From JAAZGD01 sp964489555 (GTDB lineage Bacteria; Bacillota; Clostridia; Peptostreptococcales; Anaerovoracaceae): 64,000 nucleotides of DNA. Below are positions 26,301-34,214 of this stretch, piece by piece. The position numbers and the translations under genes were made by a program. The first letter of the stretch is position 1; each line of letters opens with the position of its first letter. Under the pieces are notes generated by a model. It searched no databases. It was not told where the DNA came from and saw nothing but the letters and a program-made list of their open reading frames with translations. The DNA is taken from NCBI GenBank assembly GCA_964489555.1, contig CAZAZF010000001.1, forward strand, positions 62,001 to 126,000, given 5' to 3'.

Positions 26301-27587
26301 GTCTTTGATTCGCATACATTTCATGTCTTGGCCGCCAATATCCAGAATAAATTCCACACCGGGAAGGAAAGCTTCCGCCGCTTTGTAATGAGCCATGGTC
26401 TCAATTTCTCCCAAGTCTACATGAAAAGCGGTTTTAACCAAACCTTCTCCATAACCCGTTACGCAAGAATGGGCAATATACGCTTCTTCAGGTAACATTC
26501 CGTAAAGCTCGGAAAGCATTTCAATGCACGCTTCCAAAGGCTTGCCTTCGTTGGAACGGTAAAATTGATAAACCAGGTTTTTATGTGAATCAATAAGCGC
26601 AGCCTTCGTCGTGGTGGACCCGGCATCAATTCCCAAAAAACAAGGACCCCGGATACTTCCAATGTCAACAAACTCCGCCGCATTTCGATTGTGTCTTCTT
26701 CGGAATACTTCATATTCTTCGCGAGAAGAAAACAGAGGCTTTAAATACTTGGCTTCATTAAGTTCAGTGGGGTCTTTCTCCTTGAGACGACTCATCAACT
26801 TTCCGATGGAAATTTTCTCGTATTTATTGGATAAAAAAGCCGCTCCTATGGCCACGAAATATTGAGAATTTTCAGGAAAGATGACTTGTTCTTCGCTTAA
26901 TTCCAATGTTTCAATAAACCGATGTCGAAGCTGATCTAAAAAAGCAAGGGGCCCTCCCAAAAAAGCGACATTCCCTCGAATTACTCTCCCGCAGGCCAGC
27001 CCCGAAATGGTTTGATTCACCACAGCTTGAAAAATGGAAGCCCCCAAATCTTCCATAGAGGCCCCCTCATTAATCAGAGGTTGAATATCCGTTTTCGCAA
27101 AAACACCACAGCGAGCTGCAATGGGATAAATTATTTCCGCTTTTTTTGCCGCTTTATTCAACCCTTCCGCATCCGTATTCAGTAAAACCGCCATCTGGTC
27201 AATAAAAGCTCCGGTTCCCCCTGCACAAGTACCATTCATGCGCTGCTCCAAAGAGCTTCCATAGAAGGTTATTTTTGCATCTTCTCCACCTAATTCAATA
27301 GCCACATCCGTTTGGGGAATCAATGCTTCTACCGCCTCCGTGGCAGCGATTACTTCCTGTTCAAAAGGAATTTCCATAATTTGGGATAAAGATAATCCAC
27401 CACTACCTGTAATCACCACATGAATATCTTCATCACCACAAAACAGATACAAACCCTCCAGCAAATCCGCCACTTTTGCAAACACATTGGACATGTGCCT
27501 CTCATAAACTGAGTACACAATACCACCCTCTTTGTCCAACATCACCAATTTTACCGTGGTAGATCCCACATCGATACCTAATCTCAT
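23355..27587 (-). CDS. Fused 2-hydroxyacyl-CoA dehydratase activase (tandem ASKHA ATPases plus DUF2229)
   Basis: Giant 1410-residue protein of the CoA-dehydratase activase family. The first BadF/HgdC-type ATPase is residues 1-255 (GIDVGSTTVKLV; cluster cysteines C121 in NGTCAGGTG and C160 in ARCGVFAKT). A second is about 315-570 (GIDAGSTTTKAALID; NEACSSGCGSF; C480 in GTRC). A cysteine cluster follows (CNRCENNC at 602-609, then NRCERGEG), then a DUF2229 domain from about 660 (GVIGIPRVLNMYENYPFW) and an HgdB-like C-terminal half. The family hydrolyses ATP to drive electrons into dehydratase or reductase partners. No separate HgdA/HgdB genes lie nearby, so the partner is unknown or built in. Confidence 0.88.
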   Translation of the reverse strand: MRLGIDVGSTTVKLVMLDKEGGIVYSVYERHMSNVFAKVADLLEGLYLFCGDEDIHVVITGSGGLSLSQIMEIPFEQEVIAATEAVEALIPQTDVAIELGGEDAKITFYGSSLEQRMNGTCAGGTGAFIDQMAVLLNTDAEGLNKAAKKAEIIYPIAARCGVFAKTDIQPLINEGASMEDLGASIFQAVVNQTISGLACGRVIRGNVAFLGGPLAFLDQLRHRFIETLELSEEQVIFPENSQYFVAIGAAFLSNKYEKISIGKLMSRLKEKDPTELNEAKYLKPLFSSREEYEVFRRRHNRNAAEFVDIGSIRGPCFLGIDAGSTTTKAALIDSHKNLVYQFYRSNEGKPLEACIEMLSELYGMLPEEAYIAHSCVTGYGEGLVKTAFHVDLGEIETMAHYKAAEAFLPGVEFILDIGGQDMKCMRIKDGAIYNIMLNEACSSGCGSFIETYAKSVNMDAPAFANEALFALAPVDLGTRCTVFMNSKVKQSQKEGASIGDISAGLSYSVIKNALYKVIKLRNPEEAGEKIVVQGGTFLNDAVLRALENIVGKEVVRPNIAGIMGAYGAALIAKETYSGKGESSLLQLEGLKEFTVKTTHTRCNRCENNCLLTVNIFTQGERFITGNRCERGEGKETASLDIPNMFEYKYHRLFSYLPRKEEDSIGVIGIPRVLNMYENYPFWFTFFHELGYRVILSPQSTKELYEEGMETISSDTVCYPAKLVHGHIKWLIKSGVPTIFYPSINFEREEDKSSDNHYNCPVVATYSEVIAKNMDDLFCEFDVESFHPFLPYDQDEFLGRELYHLLKNRGFTKDAIESAIEKGRKEDARVKRDIEIQTEKTLKWIEENHRKAIILAGRPYHLDPEINHGIDRLIVGFGMAVLTEEGVASLAELPRPVRVLDQWMYHSRLYRAAQYAGTRENVELIQLNSFGCGLDAVTTDQVEEILHNNNKLYTVLKIDEGANLGAAKIRIRSLKAAMKEREKNHILPSLGYGGYRRKEFTSKMRKKDNFTLLMPQMSPIHFDFVEAALRTSGYNAVLLPPVNKNAVEEGLRYVNNDACFPTIVTLGQIISALKSGEYDLERTAIFMSQTGGGCRASNYVSLLRKALIDLGMEQIPVVSVNIVGLEANSGFRLSYGLLKKILMAGIYGDTFMRVLYATRPYEKVPGSAEALYETWAKAAKESVEKGSLISYKKILKGIVKEFDALPLRNIKKPRVGVVGEILVKYHPTANNDIVGIIEAEGGEAVVLDLVDFFLYGMYSKGFNYQHLSGTYKVMRGNRMGIGIIEWFRKPARRALRDSIRFEEPMYIHEIAEKASEIIGLGNQFGEGWLLTGEMVDLIDSGVENVVCLQPFACLPNHISGKGMMKALRKRNPYANVAAIDYDPGASDVNQLNRIKLMMATAYKNLEKKGPK

Positions 27588-27666
27588 TTTATATCGTCCT
27601 CACCCATGAATTATTATAGAATTTTATTTCTCGATAAGAAAAAAACAAGAAACAAAACACCAGGTA

Positions 27667-27672
27667 ATTATA
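27667..27672 (-). promoter_or_regulatory. Extended -10 of the activase gene
   Basis: On the minus strand TGGTATAAT is a TGn-extended -10 located 80 nt before the activase start. A second TATAAT on this strand lies nearer the gene at about 27611. No strong -35 is seen at 17 nt. Confidence 0.45.
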
Positions 27673-27770
27673 CCACAAATTCTTTCTTGACACAGTTTCA
27701 ACTTTTTTTCGCCATAATTTTTCGTTTTTGAAAAACCGGAAATTTTATCACAGAGATCCTCTTTGTCCCC

Positions 27771-27799
27771 TTGAAGTCACAGAGAAACTGGCATATAAT
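27771..27799 (+). promoter_or_regulatory. Sigma-A promoter of the second MATE gene
   Basis: TTGAAG (27771-27776), a 17-nt spacer and TATAAT (27794-27799) lie 56 nt before the start codon. The 9-bp direct repeat TCACAGAGA at 27748 and 27777 brackets the -35. Confidence 0.75.
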
Positions 27800-27854
27800 A
27801 AGGCTTCGCAATATAATATTTTTTTGGAAAACTTTCCGGAAAGAGTGAAATTTA

Positions 27855-29207
27855 ATGGAACAACGCAAAAAAAATAAACTGGGCATTATGCCTGTAGGAC
27901 GATTGACGGTGACCATGGCCTGGCCGGCCATGTTATCTATGTTCATTCACTCCTTATACAGCATTGTAGATAGTATCTTTGTGGCCACCATATCCGAAAA
28001 TGCACTCATTGCAGTCACCTTGGCTTTTCCAATCCAAATATTAATTATAGCCCTTGCTGTCGGTACAGGCGTCGGAGTAAATTCTTTGATTTCCAGGCGG
28101 CTGGGCGCCCAGCGATACCAGGAAGCCGACGCTGCAGCAAGCCACGGATTACGTTTGGCTTTATTAAACTGGACTGTCTTTGGCCTATTTTCTCTCGTTT
28201 TTGCTGCCCTCTACATTCAAGCTTACAGCGATACGTCCTTTATCGTAGAACAAGGGACTCAATATCTCCAAATCATCACTTTTTTTTCACTGTTTGTGTT
28301 CCTTCAAGTCAATACGGAAAAAGTTCTCCAAGCAACTGGAAATATGATTTTCCCCATGTTGTGCATGATGACCGGAGCCATACTCAACATCATTTTCGAT
28401 GCACTCTTAATCTTTGGCTTGGCAGGTTTTCCCGCATTGGGAGTGTTAGGAGCCGCTGTCGCAACAATTATCGGGCAATTCGTCTCCATGATTCTTGGTT
28501 TTTTCCTTTTATTTGCCTTTAAACACGATGTCCAGGTCAAAATTCGTCATTTTCAATGGCAATGGTCCGTCGTAAAGGACATCTATGTTGTGGGATTCCC
28601 TTCGATTATCATGCAGGCCATCAGTTCCGTAATGCTATTTCTGATTAACGGAATTTTAGCCGGCTATTCTGAAACAGCAATGGCTGTAGTGGGAGCCTAT
28701 TTTCGCTTGCAATCCTTTGTGTTTATGCCGGTCTTTGGACTCACTCAAGGTTCTATGCCCATCATGGGGTATAATTACGGCGCCAAAAATAAAGAACGGT
28801 TGATGCAATCCTATTTCTTTGGCTTCCGAATGGCCTTGATTATCACCATGCTAGGCACGACTTTATTTATGGTTTTCCCCAAAGAATTGCTTCTGCTTTT
28901 TAGCGCCACTCCCGCCATGCTTGAAATTGGAATTCCAGCTTTACGCATCATCTCCATCACCTTTATCCCCGCTTCTTTTGGCATTATCACTTCCACTCTT
29001 TTTCAAGCCACTGCCCATGGGATGCTTAGCTTATGGCAATCCCTGATTCGCCAACTAATCGGTATTGTTCCTCTGGCGTACTTTCTCGTTTATCGGTACG
29101 GTGTTCCCGGCATTTGGTGGTCCTGGCCTCTTGCCGAAATTCTTTCCGTTCTTTTTACTCTTTACTTTTTACATCGTGTATACCGATTGGATATTCAAAA
29201 AATGTAA
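27855..29207 (+). CDS. MATE family efflux transporter
   Basis: Twelve-helix MATE transporter of 450 residues. The start region (LGIMPVGRLTVTMAWPAML, then FIHSLYSIVDSIFVATIS) and the second-repeat QAISSVMLFLINGILAGYS are family features. It resembles the Clostridia MATE group related to MepA/DinF. The gene has its own sigma-A promoter, is divergent from the activase gene and is followed by the rnpB region. Substrate is unknown. It is clearly a different subgroup from the MATE protein at 9-10.4 kb, so they are not a recent duplication. Confidence 0.88.
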   Translation: MEQRKKNKLGIMPVGRLTVTMAWPAMLSMFIHSLYSIVDSIFVATISENALIAVTLAFPIQILIIALAVGTGVGVNSLISRRLGAQRYQEADAAASHGLRLALLNWTVFGLFSLVFAALYIQAYSDTSFIVEQGTQYLQIITFFSLFVFLQVNTEKVLQATGNMIFPMLCMMTGAILNIIFDALLIFGLAGFPALGVLGAAVATIIGQFVSMILGFFLLFAFKHDVQVKIRHFQWQWSVVKDIYVVGFPSIIMQAISSVMLFLINGILAGYSETAMAVVGAYFRLQSFVFMPVFGLTQGSMPIMGYNYGAKNKERLMQSYFFGFRMALIITMLGTTLFMVFPKELLLLFSATPAMLEIGIPALRIISITFIPASFGIITSTLFQATAHGMLSLWQSLIRQLIGIVPLAYFLVYRYGVPGIWWSWPLAEILSVLFTLYFLHRVYRLDIQKM

Positions 29208-29209
29208 AA

Positions 29210-29236
29210 CATGTTGCCTAACATAGACAACATGCG
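29210..29236 (-). terminator. Terminator of rnpB
   Basis: CATGTTG and CAACATG (7-bp stem, 11-nt loop) lie just after the rnpB 3' end on the minus strand, followed by TTTTACATTTTTT. It may also act on the converging MATE transcript. Confidence 0.6.
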
Positions 29237-29245
29237 TTTCAAAAG

Positions 29246-29605
29246 ATATTGGGCAGACCTATAAGCCGGGTTCTGTATTTGGCAATCATCTATCTAAGGC
29301 ATTTCATTGCTGAAATGCTCATGCGACCTACCTTTCGGGCCGGCAGCGGGCCGCCACCATAAATGGCCCTTTTTGGTCTTGCTCCGAGTGGGGTTTACAC
29401 GGCATGCTTGTCTCCAAGCACCCGGTGCGCTCTTACCGCACCATTTCACCCTTGCCACAGCATTACCTGTTTCGGCGGTGTGTTTCTGTTGCACTTTCCC
29501 TATAGTTACCTACGCCGGACGTTATCCGGCACCCTTGCCCTTCGGAGCCCGGACTTTCCTCATGAATTCCTATGAATCCACGCGACTGCCTGGTCTACCC
29601 AATAT
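29246..29605 (-). ncRNA. rnpB: RNase P RNA
   Basis: Catalytic RNA that removes 5' leaders from tRNA precursors. The ends pair as the P1 helix (ATATTGGGTAGACC with GGTCTGCCCAATAT, one G-U). Conserved blocks are the GAGGAAAGTCCGGGCTC core near the 5' end, GTAGGTAACTATAGGG, the CAGAAACACACCG region, GGTAAGAGCGCACC and the 3' ACAGAACCCGGCTTATAGG. The arrangement is that of bacterial RNase P RNA; I did not resolve type A versus type B. It starts 4 nt after the nif3-like stop, so its promoter must lie within that gene or it is processed from its transcript. Confidence 0.95.
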
Positions 29606-29609
29606 TTAT

Positions 29610-30413
29610 CTATTTTTTCATCACCCAAAAGGGATTTTCCAAAGCTTTTGACGCCACAATCTCCACTTTGTTCCCAATTCGATCCGATAATTGTTGCACC
29701 ATATTTTGAACGAAAAACTTTTCCGTACCAAAATGGCCTCCATCCATCATGGCCAGGCCTGTCTCCCTAGCCAAACAAGCATCGTGATACTTAACATCTC
29801 CCGTAATCAGTATATCACATCCATTCAAAATAGCATCTTTTACATGGTTGCCACCGGAACCGGTAATAATGGCTACCCGGCTCACCATTTTCCCCGAATC
29901 TCCTACGAAACGCAGAATAGCCGGATCTTCTTCGAATAGAACGGCAAAACGTTCCCCCAGTTCCCATAGCGATACCGGCCTGTGTAACACCCCCTTTACT
30001 CCCAAAACACCTTCCTCCGGATGGCAAGGCACCAAAGGTTTAATATCTGTCAGCCCAAGTTTTTTTGCCAAATACCCATTAGTGCCTCTCTCCGCCTTGT
30101 CAAAAGCAGTATGGCTTGCATAAACTCCGATTCCAGCTTGAATCAAGTCCACCGCAAAGCTTCCAGTCACATCATTGGCTTCCAACGAATGGATGGATTG
30201 AAAAAACAGGGGATGATGGACCACCAAATAATCTGCTGCCAATTCATTGGCTTCTTTCATAACCTCCGTGGTCACTTCCAAAGCCACTAAAATTCGCTTT
30301 ATTTCATAGTCCCCCAAGTCAATCTGGACACCCCCATTGTCCCAGGATTCCTGATTGGCCTCTTGGGCAATATCATTTAATGTTTCCAGCAACTCCAGTT
30401 TCCATACGCCCAT
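29610..30413 (-). CDS. Nif3-like dinuclear metal protein (YqfO/YbgI family)
   Basis: Protein of 267 residues in the NIF3/DUF34 family, which binds two metal ions and is often annotated as GTP cyclohydrolase I type 2; its real function is unsettled. Metal-binding segments are WDNGGVQIDLGD, YLVVHHPLFF, YASHTAFDKAE and, near the end, DGGHFGTEKFF. The frame extends upstream to 30527, but the ATG at 30413 with GGGAGGAACAAC is preferred; it overlaps trmK by 41 nt. The rpoD-trmK-nif3 arrangement is standard in Firmicutes. Confidence 0.9.
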   Translation of the reverse strand: MGVWKLELLETLNDIAQEANQESWDNGGVQIDLGDYEIKRILVALEVTTEVMKEANELAADYLVVHHPLFFQSIHSLEANDVTGSFAVDLIQAGIGVYASHTAFDKAERGTNGYLAKKLGLTDIKPLVPCHPEEGVLGVKGVLHRPVSLWELGERFAVLFEEDPAILRFVGDSGKMVSRVAIITGSGGNHVKDAILNGCDILITGDVKYHDACLARETGLAMMDGGHFGTEKFFVQNMVQQLSDRIGNKVEIVASKALENPFWVMKK

Positions 30414-31143
30414 GTTGTTCCTCCCAGCGTTGTATGAGTCCTTCCAAATACAAAATGCGGTTGTCGGTTTCAACAGCCTTTGCCAAATCCGGAGATTCTC
30501 CGGTTCCCAAAGCCATGCGAATGCCATTTTCTATTTCTAATTTTCCACGTAAAAAGGGCTCAACCCATTCCTTTTCCTGCACTTCCAATAAGTGTTCGGG
30601 AACTTCAAACTGAATTTCATTCCCCGATGACCATTCCACGGGATTACTACACTCCCATGTGGGAACAACGATTAAGATTTCACAGATAAACTTTCCTTCC
30701 TTGGCCAAATGCTCTCTTTGGATTTGGAATCCATTTTGAGAAAGCCAGTATCGAAGCTTTCCTTGGCCGTTTCTCGGTTGCAAAATGAAACGGTCCATCT
30801 CTTTGGCCATCTCCAGAGATTTTTCCAATATCTCCGTAATCAATACACCGCCCATTCCCCCGATTACCGCCACATTCACTTCTCCGGGGGATACCACCGA
30901 AAGCCCACTGCCCAAGCGGTATGAAACCCATTCTTGCTCCTGTTCAAAGGTTAAACGGGCGCCAATATTCTCCTTGGCTTTATTTAAACTCCCGGGACTG
31001 ATATCCGATACCACCACTCTACTCCCGGGAAATTTTTCCCATAAAAGCAACGGCAGGTATCCATGATCAGAACCTACATCGATAACCCGGTCTTTTGGAA
31101 AAACTTCCTGAGCCATAATTTCCAATCTCTGTGAATACTTCAC
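30373..31143 (-). CDS. trmK: tRNA (adenine(22)-N1)-methyltransferase
   Basis: SAM-dependent methyltransferase of 256 residues that modifies A22 in tRNAs. The SAM-binding motif is VIDVGSDHGYLPLLL at residues 20-34, followed by VVVSDISPGSLNKAKEN and IGGMGGVLITEIL. It likely starts with GTG at 31143, where GGAG lies 6 nt upstream inside the end of rpoD. The position right after rpoD is the conserved one in Firmicutes. Confidence 0.93.
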   Translation of the reverse strand: MKYSQRLEIMAQEVFPKDRVIDVGSDHGYLPLLLWEKFPGSRVVVSDISPGSLNKAKENIGARLTFEQEQEWVSYRLGSGLSVVSPGEVNVAVIGGMGGVLITEILEKSLEMAKEMDRFILQPRNGQGKLRYWLSQNGFQIQREHLAKEGKFICEILIVVPTWECSNPVEWSSGNEIQFEVPEHLLEVQEKEWVEPFLRGKLEIENGIRMALGTGESPDLAKAVETDNRILYLEGLIQRWEEQHGRMETGVAGNIK

Positions 31144-31146
31144 CGT

Positions 31147-32307
31147 TTACTCCAGATAATCTTTTAGTTTTTTGCTGCGAGAAGGATGCCTCAATTTTCT
31201 TAGTGCTTTTGCCTCAATTTGCCTTATCCGTTCTCGTGTGACATCAAAGGTCTTTCCAACTTCTTCTAAAGTTCGAGCCCTCCCATCTTCCAAGCCAAAG
31301 CGTAGTTTCAGTACCTTTTGCTCTCTTTCGGTCAGAGTATCCAAAACTTCCACCAATTGCTCTTTCAACATAGAAAAAGCGGCCGCTTCTGCAGGAGCCG
31401 GAACATCTTCATCTGGTATAAAATCTCCCAGATGGCTATCTTCCTCCTCGCCGATGGGCGTTTCTAATGACACAGGTTCCTGGGCAATTTTTAAAATCTC
31501 CCTCACCTTTTCCTCTGTAATATCCATCTCCCTGGCAATTTCTTCCGGAGTAGGTTCTCTCCCATATTCTTGAAGAAGTTGTCGCGACACCCGAATCAAT
31601 TTATTGATGGTTTCTACCATATGAACAGGAATTCGAATGGTTCTGGCTTGATCAGCAATGCTACGGGTGATGGCTTGCCGAATCCACCAGGTAGCGTAGG
31701 TTGAGAATTTAAACCCTTTTCTCCAGTCGTATTTATCAACGGCTTTAATCAATCCTAGATTCCCTTCCTGAATCAGATCCAGGAATAACATACCACGCCC
31801 TACATACCGTTTGGCAATGGAAACCACCAACCGTAGGTTGGCTTCACATAATCTTTGTTTCGCTTCCTCTTCCCCATTTTCCATCCGTTTGGCCAGGTCG
31901 ATTTCTTCTTCTGCCGTCAACAGAGGCACTTTTCCTATTTCCTTCAAATACATCCTCACCGGATCATCTACTGCGATTCCCTTGGGCAAAGTGGAATCCA
32001 AGTCAATTTCGCCGGAATCATCCACAAGGATTTTTTCCGCTTCTTTTTCCACATCCGGGGATTCTTCCTCTTCATCATCAAGGTTAATGAGTAGTAAGTT
32101 CTCGGGATCCACCTCTGTTTCCACTTCCACTCCCACTGCCAAGAGTGCTTCGTAAACCTCATCTGCATGGTCTTTATCATACCCGACAGTATCCAGATAG
32201 GCGTCAATTTGCTTGGTGGTAATTGCATTTTTTGTTTCTTTTGCCTTAGCCACCAATTCATCTAAAAAATCAAATTCTTTCGCTGTTTTGTCTTCTCCCC
32301 GGCTCAT
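31147..32307 (-). CDS. rpoD: Primary RNA polymerase sigma factor (sigma A)
   Basis: Housekeeping sigma-70 factor, 386 residues. An acidic region 1.1-like N-terminus (up to about residue 110) is followed by region 1.2 (DDPVRMYLKEIGKVPLLT), region 2 (NLGLIKAVDKYDWRKGFKF, then STYATWWIRQAITR), region 3 (RIPVHMVETINKL) and region 4 (VTRERIRQIEAKALRKLRHP). All DNA-binding helices are intact. It lies 1 nt after the dnaG stop, making the dnaG-rpoD macromolecular-synthesis unit. Confidence 0.98.
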   Translation of the reverse strand: MSRGEDKTAKEFDFLDELVAKAKETKNAITTKQIDAYLDTVGYDKDHADEVYEALLAVGVEVETEVDPENLLLINLDDEEEESPDVEKEAEKILVDDSGEIDLDSTLPKGIAVDDPVRMYLKEIGKVPLLTAEEEIDLAKRMENGEEEAKQRLCEANLRLVVSIAKRYVGRGMLFLDLIQEGNLGLIKAVDKYDWRKGFKFSTYATWWIRQAITRSIADQARTIRIPVHMVETINKLIRVSRQLLQEYGREPTPEEIAREMDITEEKVREILKIAQEPVSLETPIGEEEDSHLGDFIPDEDVPAPAEAAAFSMLKEQLVEVLDTLTEREQKVLKLRFGLEDGRARTLEEVGKTFDVTRERIRQIEAKALRKLRHPSRSKKLKDYLE

Positions 32308-32308
32308 A

Positions 32309-34090
32309 TTATTTCACCCCGTCACTCTTTCTTTTTTGTATATCCATTAATTCCATTTGCAACGCCTTCAACTGCCGGCCCCTCTCCTCATCCTCTTCCA
32401 TGGCTGTATCCGACAGATCAAGCATGTCTAAAATTTCTTTCTCTCTACGAACCAATTTTTCGGATTCGTACGTATGAATGCATTCCTTTAAGATTTGAGA
32501 CTCTTTTCCGGCAAATCGAACATTTTCCATTAATTCCGTTACGGCATCCAGAAGATTTTTTTCTAACCCATCCATCAATCTCTTTAAATCCAAAACACTC
32601 TCTTCCGAAAGATGTTCACATATCTTTTGAAATAATTCTTTTGAAGTTGTGCTTTCAAAAGCTGCCCGGTAAGGCAATATCTCTTGCATGAAATCTTCCC
32701 GTACCAGCAATAGTTTCAACAAGTTTTTTTCCAGAGGAGACATCCCTTGAGTCAATGCCATTTGCTCCCCTCTTTCCTCCTCTGTTAGTCTAAAATTAGG
32801 AGATGCTTTGTTTTGTTGTTTTTCTTCTTGCTGGCGCAATTCTCTGAGTATGGCTCCTTGAGAAATCCCCGTAGCTTCCGACAGCTTTTGAATATACGCA
32901 TCGGCTTCCACCGGCGTCAATTTGGTTAAAAAGTCGGTGGCAGCTTTCAAGAAATCCACCCGCCCTTCCAATGTGGTCAGATCGTGATCCTTTTGTAATA
33001 CCTCAATCATGTAGTCGCCATAGGGCTTGGCCTTTTTAACCAATTCTAAAAACCCTTCTTTGCCTTTGTTTCTCACAAAGTCATCCGGATCTTTGCCGCT
33101 GGTTACATGGAGAACTTTCGCCTTTAAGCCTTCTTTATAAAGGATTTCCGCACCTCTTATTGCCGCTAAAATGCCCGCATTATCCGCATCATAAGCTAGG
33201 ATCACCTGGCTTCCATATCGTTTCAATAACCTGGCTTGGTTTTCAGTAAGAGCAGTGCCCAGAGAAGCTCCCACATTGAGAATGCCATGCTGATAGAGGG
33301 AAATTACATCCATATAACCTTCTACCAAAATGGTATACCCCATACGACTTATATCGGTTCGGGTCAAGTTGATCCCATAAATGTGGTTTTTCTTATGAAA
33401 GATGGTGGATTCCGGTGAATTAAGATACTTTGGCTCTCCTTGCCCCAGAATACGGCCTCCAAACCCAATGATTTTCCCGCCCGTGTTGATAATAGGAAAC
33501 ATCACACGATTTCGGAACTTATCATAGGTTTTTCCATTGGACCGAGTAACCAATCCCAGTTCAATAAGCTTCTCCGTTGAAATCCCTTTTTCCCCCATAT
33601 GTTTTAAAAGAGAATCCCATTCATCTCGGGCATATCCAACTCCAAATTTTTTAAGAACAGAAGGTTGAACCCCTCTTTTAATCATATATTCATACCCGGG
33701 ATTTTTTTCTTCCGTGAATTGCCGATAAAAAAAACGGGCTGCCAATCGATTTATTTCAAAATATTCCTCTCTCTCCTGAGCCCCCAGACCTTTTCTTTCC
33801 GGCAAAGTGATCCCATAGTCCTTTGCCAATTTATCCATGGCCTCCAAAAAATCCAACCCGTAATACCTCTTAACAAATTCGATTACATCCCCCTTGGCGC
33901 CACACCCAAAGCAGGTAAAAATCTGTTTTTGATCCGACACCACAAAACTGGGGGTTTTCTCACCATGAAAAGGGCACAGGCCTTTGTAATTAGCACCTGC
34001 TCTCTTTAGCGGCACCACCCCACCAATTACATCCACGATATTACATCTACTTTTGATTTCTTCTACAATGCTGTCGCTATAAGCCGTCAT
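32309..34090 (-). CDS. dnaG: DNA primase
   Basis: Makes RNA primers for chromosome replication. The 593-residue protein has an N-terminal zinc finger (LCPFHGEKTPSF and FTCFGCGAKGD, CHCC type) and a TOPRIM core (VEGYMDVISLYQHG, ASLGTALTENQARLL, ILAYDADNAG). A C-terminal helicase-binding region follows. The start is ATG at 34090 with GAGGG 5 nt before it, rather than the TTG at 34102. It is downstream of dgt, separated by a hairpin with a T-run, so it may have its own promoter in the 124-bp gap. Confidence 0.97.
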   Translation of the reverse strand: MTAYSDSIVEEIKSRCNIVDVIGGVVPLKRAGANYKGLCPFHGEKTPSFVVSDQKQIFTCFGCGAKGDVIEFVKRYYGLDFLEAMDKLAKDYGITLPERKGLGAQEREEYFEINRLAARFFYRQFTEEKNPGYEYMIKRGVQPSVLKKFGVGYARDEWDSLLKHMGEKGISTEKLIELGLVTRSNGKTYDKFRNRVMFPIINTGGKIIGFGGRILGQGEPKYLNSPESTIFHKKNHIYGINLTRTDISRMGYTILVEGYMDVISLYQHGILNVGASLGTALTENQARLLKRYGSQVILAYDADNAGILAAIRGAEILYKEGLKAKVLHVTSGKDPDDFVRNKGKEGFLELVKKAKPYGDYMIEVLQKDHDLTTLEGRVDFLKAATDFLTKLTPVEADAYIQKLSEATGISQGAILRELRQQEEKQQNKASPNFRLTEEERGEQMALTQGMSPLEKNLLKLLLVREDFMQEILPYRAAFESTTSKELFQKICEHLSEESVLDLKRLMDGLEKNLLDAVTELMENVRFAGKESQILKECIHTYESEKLVRREKEILDMLDLSDTAMEEDEERGRQLKALQMELMDIQKRKSDGVK

Positions 34091-34111
34091 AATTGCCCTC
34101 AAAAGAAAAAT

Positions 34112-34148
34112 CGAATAAGTATTGATACCCCACTATTACTTATTCGAC
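34112..34148 (-). terminator. Terminator-like hairpin between dgt and dnaG
   Basis: Perfect 11-bp arms TCGAATAAGTA and TACTTATTCGA flank a 15-nt loop; on the minus strand the second arm is followed by TTTTTCTTTT. It would end the dgt transcript before dnaG. The stem is AT-rich, so termination may be partial. Confidence 0.6.
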
Positions 34149-34214
34149 ACAACTTCTCGTTTTTCTCTATTATTTTATTGAATTCTGCAAATCAAATCAA
34201 AATTTTAGTGGATT

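Noticed and set aside
9022..29207. The two MATE genes considered as a duplication
   Set aside because: Their sequences differ along the whole length, and their neighbours and strands differ.
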